Shown piece by piece: positions 14,063-17,197 of a DNA stretch of 17,197 nucleotides. The stretch is from Cyanobacteria bacterium UBA2566 (lineage in GTDB: Bacteria; Cyanobacteriota; Cyanobacteriia; Cyanobacteriales; Desertifilaceae): NCBI GenBank assembly GCA_002340255.1, contig DDLS01000178.1, positions 1 through 17,197 of the forward strand, in the 5' to 3' direction. Below the pieces are notes generated by a model that ran no database searches, was not told the origin of the DNA, and was given only the letters and a program-made list of their open reading frames with translations. Position 1 is the stretch's first letter. The number at the start of each line of letters is the position of its first letter. Made by a program: the position numbers and the translations under genes.

Positions 14063-15361
14063 TTATAAAACCCGAATAACACTCGGTACCGTGTCAATCT
14101 CCTCCAAATCTTCGACTTCTGCTAAGGCTTCTCTAAAATTGCCTTCACGGGTTTCATGGGTAACAATCACAATTTCCGCTAAATCTTCCCTGAATCCAAT
14201 TTGTACCACAGACTCTAAACTCACCCCATGCTCGCCGAAAATCATACCCAGATGACCAATGACTTTGGGGCGATCTTTGGCAATTAAGCGGATATAAAAG
14301 CGACTCTCTAATTCCTCAACTGGAGTGAGGGTGCAATAGTGCTGATGGGTGCAACTCAGGAGAGGATGCGGAATGGGTTCAGTTTCCGTTTTCAGGATAG
14401 CCGCAATATTAATCATATCGGATGTAACCGCGCTAGCTGTTGGCCCGGCTCCTGCTCCTTGGCCGTAGAACATCACCGGCCCGATGGGGTCTCCTTCAAC
14501 TAAAATGGCGTTAAACACGCCATTGATACTGGCAAGGGGATGGGTTAGGGGAACGAGGGTGGGATGGACGCGAATTTGGAGATGATCGATCGCATCTGGG
14601 GACGGATCTCGACGGGCGATCGCCAAAAGTTTAATCCGAAATCCCAGTTTTTCCGCATAACTTATATCGGCTGCACTAATCGAACGAATGCCTTCACAAT
14701 GTACTTCTTCCCGTTTTACTCGACCGCTAAAGGCTAGAGCCGCTAAAATGGCAATCTTATCCGCCGCATCCCAACCATCCACATCCGCCGTGGGATCGGC
14801 TTCCGCATAGCCTAAACTCTGGGAATCCGCCAGAACCTCTCCAAAGTCCGATCCTTCCTGCTGCATCCGGGACAAAATATAATTAGTCGTACCATTAATA
14901 ATACCAATCACGGATTGAATTCGGTTCACGCCCAAGGCTTGCTTCAGGGGATTAATCACCGGAATCCCGCCGCCCACAGCCGCTTCCAGCATCACGTACA
15001 CGCCCGCCGCATTCGCTGCATCATAAATTTCATCACCATATCGGGAAATCACGGCTTTATTAGCGGTCACCACATGCTTTCCATGGGCGATCGCCTGAAG
15101 AATGAGCGATCGCGCCGGTTCTAAACCACCGATTAATTCCACCACAATATCCACCGCTTCATCAGAGACAATGGCTTCGAGATCGGTGGTGAGCAACTCA
15201 TCTGGCAGTTTCACCGCTCTGGGTTTATTCAGATCTCGAACACCAACCCGATACAGGTTTAGGTCACCTAAGAGGGGATGCCGTCCTTCCGGGTTCAGTA
15301 AAATATCAACCGTTCCTGCTCCTACGGTTCCTAAGCCTAGCAAGCCAATGTTATATGCCAC
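14063..15361 (-). CDS. hom: Homoserine dehydrogenase
   Basis: This 432-residue enzyme reduces aspartate semialdehyde to homoserine with NAD(P)H, the branch step to Thr, Met and Ile. It has a Rossmann motif GLGTVG (9-14), TANKAVIS with Lys102, the substrate-binding stretch GYAEADPTADVDGWDAADK with Asp198 and catalytic Lys202, INGTTNYIL (155-163) and a C-terminal ACT domain (about 350-432; RFYIRLIAKDRP, GVSLESVVQ), which usually senses threonine. It is monofunctional, with no aspartokinase fused, as is normal in cyanobacteria. The start is GTG at 15361, and the N-terminus MAYNIGLLGLGTVG fits the family. It lies 44 bp downstream of the GerMN lipoprotein gene on the same strand and may share its transcript. 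Confidence 0.96.
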   Translation of the reverse strand: MAYNIGLLGLGTVGAGTVDILLNPEGRHPLLGDLNLYRVGVRDLNKPRAVKLPDELLTTDLEAIVSDEAVDIVVELIGGLEPARSLILQAIAHGKHVVTANKAVISRYGDEIYDAANAAGVYVMLEAAVGGGIPVINPLKQALGVNRIQSVIGIINGTTNYILSRMQQEGSDFGEVLADSQSLGYAEADPTADVDGWDAADKIAILAALAFSGRVKREEVHCEGIRSISAADISYAEKLGFRIKLLAIARRDPSPDAIDHLQIRVHPTLVPLTHPLASINGVFNAILVEGDPIGPVMFYGQGAGAGPTASAVTSDMINIAAILKTETEPIPHPLLSCTHQHYCTLTPVEELESRFYIRLIAKDRPKVIGHLGMIFGEHGVSLESVVQIGFREDLAEIVIVTHETREGNFREALAEVEDLEEIDTVPSVIRVL

Positions 15362-15405
15362 AATACCAATCTTGAAAACAATGGATTATTCTTTAAAGCT
15401 TATCA

Positions 15406-15915
15406 TCAAAACCCAATGGGTACACCGCGATCTGTAAATTTCACCTCCTCAATATTCCATCTAGAAGATTGGGTTAAAGTTTCCTTTAAACTGCCCAATA
15501 GAGCCATTCTTTCGCAAGTGGAGAGGGAGACAAACAGACGCTGAGATTGGGGAGAGAGGCGAAAATCAATCGTAAGGCTATTGTCTGTTCGGTTGGGTTG
15601 CAAGCGATAGCCGGCGATCGCAAAATCGGCGGTTGTTCCCTGTTCGATCAAGTTATGGATAGTTGCTTGTAGAGCATTTTGCTGAGGGACTTGGATCGAC
15701 TTCTCCACAAACGATTCACAGAAGGGATCGAGTTGGTATATCGTCATCTCGATCATCTCCACCGCAGGAGTCGGTTCAAGCCTTTGGGAAATTTTGGGGA
15801 CTGGTGCAGGGGTAGGTGTGGATTCCGTGGAATGGCTAGAGGTGCATCCAATGACAGTGAGAGCGATCGCCAGACTCAGGGGGATCGCTCCTAGACGGTT
15901 CAAGAGAAGGAGCAT
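15406..15915 (-). CDS. Lipoprotein with GerMN (sporulation/spore germination) domain
   Basis: This 169-residue protein has a lipoprotein signal: hydrophobic stretch residues 8-23 and lipobox VIGC with Cys24, then a Ser/Thr/Pro-rich spacer (25-50). The folded part is a GerMN domain: MTIYQLDPFCESFV, ATIHNLIEQGTTADFAIAGY, DNSLTIDFRLSPQSQRLFVSL, STCERMALLGSLKETL and WNIEEVKFTDRG. GerMN domains are small alpha/beta modules, in Bacillus linked to spore germination. Cyanobacteria do not form such spores, so here it is an envelope lipoprotein of unknown role. It is the first gene of a probable pair with hom and is divergent from pyrB across a 124-bp gap. Confidence 0.85.
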   Translation of the reverse strand: MLLLLNRLGAIPLSLAIALTVIGCTSSHSTESTPTPAPVPKISQRLEPTPAVEMIEMTIYQLDPFCESFVEKSIQVPQQNALQATIHNLIEQGTTADFAIAGYRLQPNRTDNSLTIDFRLSPQSQRLFVSLSTCERMALLGSLKETLTQSSRWNIEEVKFTDRGVPIGF

Positions 15916-16005
15916 AATAATTAAGAAGTCGTGAATAAGTTCGAGTAGCTCTTCATCTCATTCATAGAAACCTGCATTTGATCCGCCGAATTTCCTGTAG
16001 AGTAG

Positions 16006-16040
16006 CTATGGCCATTTCCCTATTACCTATGACCTAACCA
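16006..16040. repeat. Degenerate heptamer repeat forming the pyrB leader
   Basis: Five heptads with phase CTATGGC, CATTTCC, CTATTAC, CTATGAC, CTAACCA run without a gap to the A of the pyrB start codon. They are a decayed version of the CTATTCC repeat at 14035. As a result there is no Shine-Dalgarno sequence ahead of pyrB. Confidence 0.65.
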
Positions 16041-17038
16041 TGACCTTTAACCACCCTCATATCCTCTCGCTAGCTGACTTTACCCCAGACGATTACAATA
16101 CCGTTTTACAGACAGCCGCCAGTTTTTCTGATGTCCTTTCTCGACCAACGAAAAAAGCCAAAAAACTCCCCACCCTCCAGGGACGAGTGGTAACCAACCT
16201 CTTCTTTGAACCGTCCACCCGCACCCGCAGCAGTTTTGAGCTAGCCGCCAAACGCTTATCGGCTGATACCCTCAATTTTGCTCCCGGTTCCTCTTCCCTC
16301 TCCAAAGGAGAAACCATTCTCGATACAGCTAAAACCTATTTAGCCATGGGAACGGATATTATGGTCATTCGCCATAAAGAAGCAGGGGTTCCCCAGGCGA
16401 TCGCGGCTGAACTGGATCGCCTCGATACCCATGTTGGCGTTCTCAATGCCGGAGATGGTCAACACGAACACCCCTCCCAAGCCTTACTCGATCTCTTTAC
16501 CCTTTGCTTCTTACTCGATCCCCAATCTCCCCGTTTAGAGTTACTCTCCGGTAAAAAAATTGCCATTGTTGGGGACATTATTCACTCTCGGGTCGCTCGT
16601 TCCAATCTCTGGAGTTTAACCGCCACTGACTGTGAAGTTCACTTAGCCGCTCCTCCAACATTATTACCCCAATTCTTCGCCCAATATACTTCTAGCCAGT
16701 TCCAAGAGCGCCCTGGAAAAGTCTTTATCCATTGGTCAGTCGAACCCGCCCTACAGGATGCTGATTTTGTCATGACCTTGCGCCTGCAAAAAGAGCGCAT
16801 GACTCAACATTTACTGCCCAGTGCCAGGGAATACCATCATCGCTTTGGCATTACCCGCGATCGGCTCAAACTCTGTAAACCAAGTGTAAAAGTTCTCCAT
16901 CCCGGCCCCGTGAATCGAGGGGTTGAAATTAGCTCCGATCTCATGGACGATCCCCAATTTAGTCTCATTTCCCAACAGGTCAGCAGTGGAGTATCCGTGA
17001 GAATGGCCCTACTCTATTTAATGGGAGGTGGGAAGTAG
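16040..17038 (+). CDS. pyrB: Aspartate carbamoyltransferase, catalytic subunit
   Basis: This 332-residue enzyme condenses carbamoyl phosphate with aspartate, the committed step of pyrimidine synthesis. The carbamoyl phosphate motif is FFEPSTRTRSSFELA (55-69, STRTR 59-63). The flexible loop is SSSLSKGETILDT with Lys89, then IRHKEAG (110-116), HPSQALLDLFT (144-154), GDIIHSRVARSN (178-189) and the aspartate-binding HPGPVNRGVEI (287-297). Length is that of the cyanobacterial form, slightly longer than E. coli PyrB because of the N-terminus. ATG 16040 is the only sensible start. No regulatory subunit gene (pyrI) is adjacent. The upstream gap is shared with the divergent lipoprotein gene and consists partly of heptamer repeats. 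Confidence 0.97.
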   Translation: MTFNHPHILSLADFTPDDYNTVLQTAASFSDVLSRPTKKAKKLPTLQGRVVTNLFFEPSTRTRSSFELAAKRLSADTLNFAPGSSSLSKGETILDTAKTYLAMGTDIMVIRHKEAGVPQAIAAELDRLDTHVGVLNAGDGQHEHPSQALLDLFTLCFLLDPQSPRLELLSGKKIAIVGDIIHSRVARSNLWSLTATDCEVHLAAPPTLLPQFFAQYTSSQFQERPGKVFIHWSVEPALQDADFVMTLRLQKERMTQHLLPSAREYHHRFGITRDRLKLCKPSVKVLHPGPVNRGVEISSDLMDDPQFSLISQQVSSGVSVRMALLYLMGGGK

Positions 17039-17105
17039 TCATAAACCCGTCAACGATAAGTCTCAATTGACTACTAATAACATTAAAGAAATATGTATCC
17101 TAGTT

Positions 17106-17124
17106 GAAGGTATTGAATACCTTC
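17106..17124. terminator. Perfect 8-bp hairpin downstream of pyrB
   Basis: GAAGGTAT (17106-17113), loop TGA, ATACCTTC (17117-17124). The stem is perfect but no T-run follows on either strand, so a factor-independent terminator is not proven. It lies 68 bp after the pyrB stop and about 36 bp from the tRNA-like end on the opposite strand. Confidence 0.35.
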
Positions 17125-17160
17125 TGAGGGTAATAGTCTCTCTGCTAGAGTTATTTCAGA

Positions 17161-17197
17161 CGGAGAGAGGGATTTGAACCCCGAAGATGTTCATCCC
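17161..17197 (-). tRNA. Probable tRNA 3' portion, class II-like, cut by window edge
   Basis: On the minus strand the sequence contains GGGGTTCAAATCCC, a T-arm with loop TTCAAAT, followed by TCTCTCCG, which resembles the acceptor end of tRNA-Ser. Before it, GGGAT-GAAC-ATCTT can pair as a five-pair variable arm, as in class II tRNAs (Ser/Leu). Against a normal gene, only 11 nt separate the T-loop from the final G instead of the 13 expected, and the outer T-stem pair is C-C. It could be an atypical or decayed tRNA. The anticodon lies beyond the window, so identity is open. Confidence 0.42.

Noticed and set aside
15102..15437. Plus-strand open frames opposite hom
   Set aside because: They are shadows of the well-supported hom coding sequence, with Ser/Pro-rich products and no start signals.
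17034..17075. Eight-base inverted repeat AGTAGTCA / TGACTACT around the pyrB stop
   Set aside because: The loop is 26 nt, the arms are short and there is no T-run, so it could easily be chance.

Overview
The window looks like a cyanobacterial chromosome, probably a filamentous or colonial non-model species. The evidence is many copies of the HIP1 octamer GCGATCGC inside genes on both strands, tandem heptamer repeats in intergenic gaps, a dispersed near-palindrome (core AGAAACCNGGTTTCT), and cyanobacterial-type TrmB, UvrC, homoserine dehydrogenase, PyrB and GerMN lipoprotein sequences. No species is assigned.

Layout. Bases 1-4719 are the 3' part of a giant mosaic surface or secreted protein gene, open at the left edge: beta-helix repeats, an anchor-type domain, a lamin-tail domain, Ig-like and cadherin-like modules, three Calx-beta domains, a Pro/Ser linker, RTX calcium-binding repeats and a C-terminal type I secretion region. 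An ABC-2 permease gene (4911-5732, minus) follows. Bases 5819-7583 hold a run of small minus-strand toxin-antitoxin-like genes: VapB/VapC (PIN), a 58-residue orphan protein preceded by a broken UPF0175 antitoxin start, and an overlapping DUF2283 / RelE-like pair. Dispersed repeats lie between them. A TPR protein (minus) is divergent from a MntA/HepT nucleotidyltransferase-HEPN pair (plus, 9079-9778). A lone MalG-type sugar permease (minus) is then divergent from trmB, which is followed by uvrC and a single-domain flavohaemoglobin-type globin. The last third holds hom (minus) with an upstream GerMN lipoprotein gene, divergent from pyrB. A tRNA-like 3' end on the minus strand touches the right edge.

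Functional reading. trmB, uvrC, hom and pyrB are core housekeeping genes (tRNA modification, DNA repair, Thr/Met/Ile and pyrimidine synthesis). The 5.8-9.8 kb part is accessory in character, dense in toxin-antitoxin modules and repeats.

The most notable structure is at 13112-13970. An intact uvrC 3' end is followed by the globin gene and then by a second, decayed copy of the uvrC 3' end. That copy has an exact deletion junction at a HIP1 site, and most of its differences from the intact copy are synonymous. This suggests that the globin arrived by recombination with a divergent uvrC-globin segment, leaving the old uvrC tail behind. No CRISPR array, insertion sequence with a transposase, or rRNA was seen.
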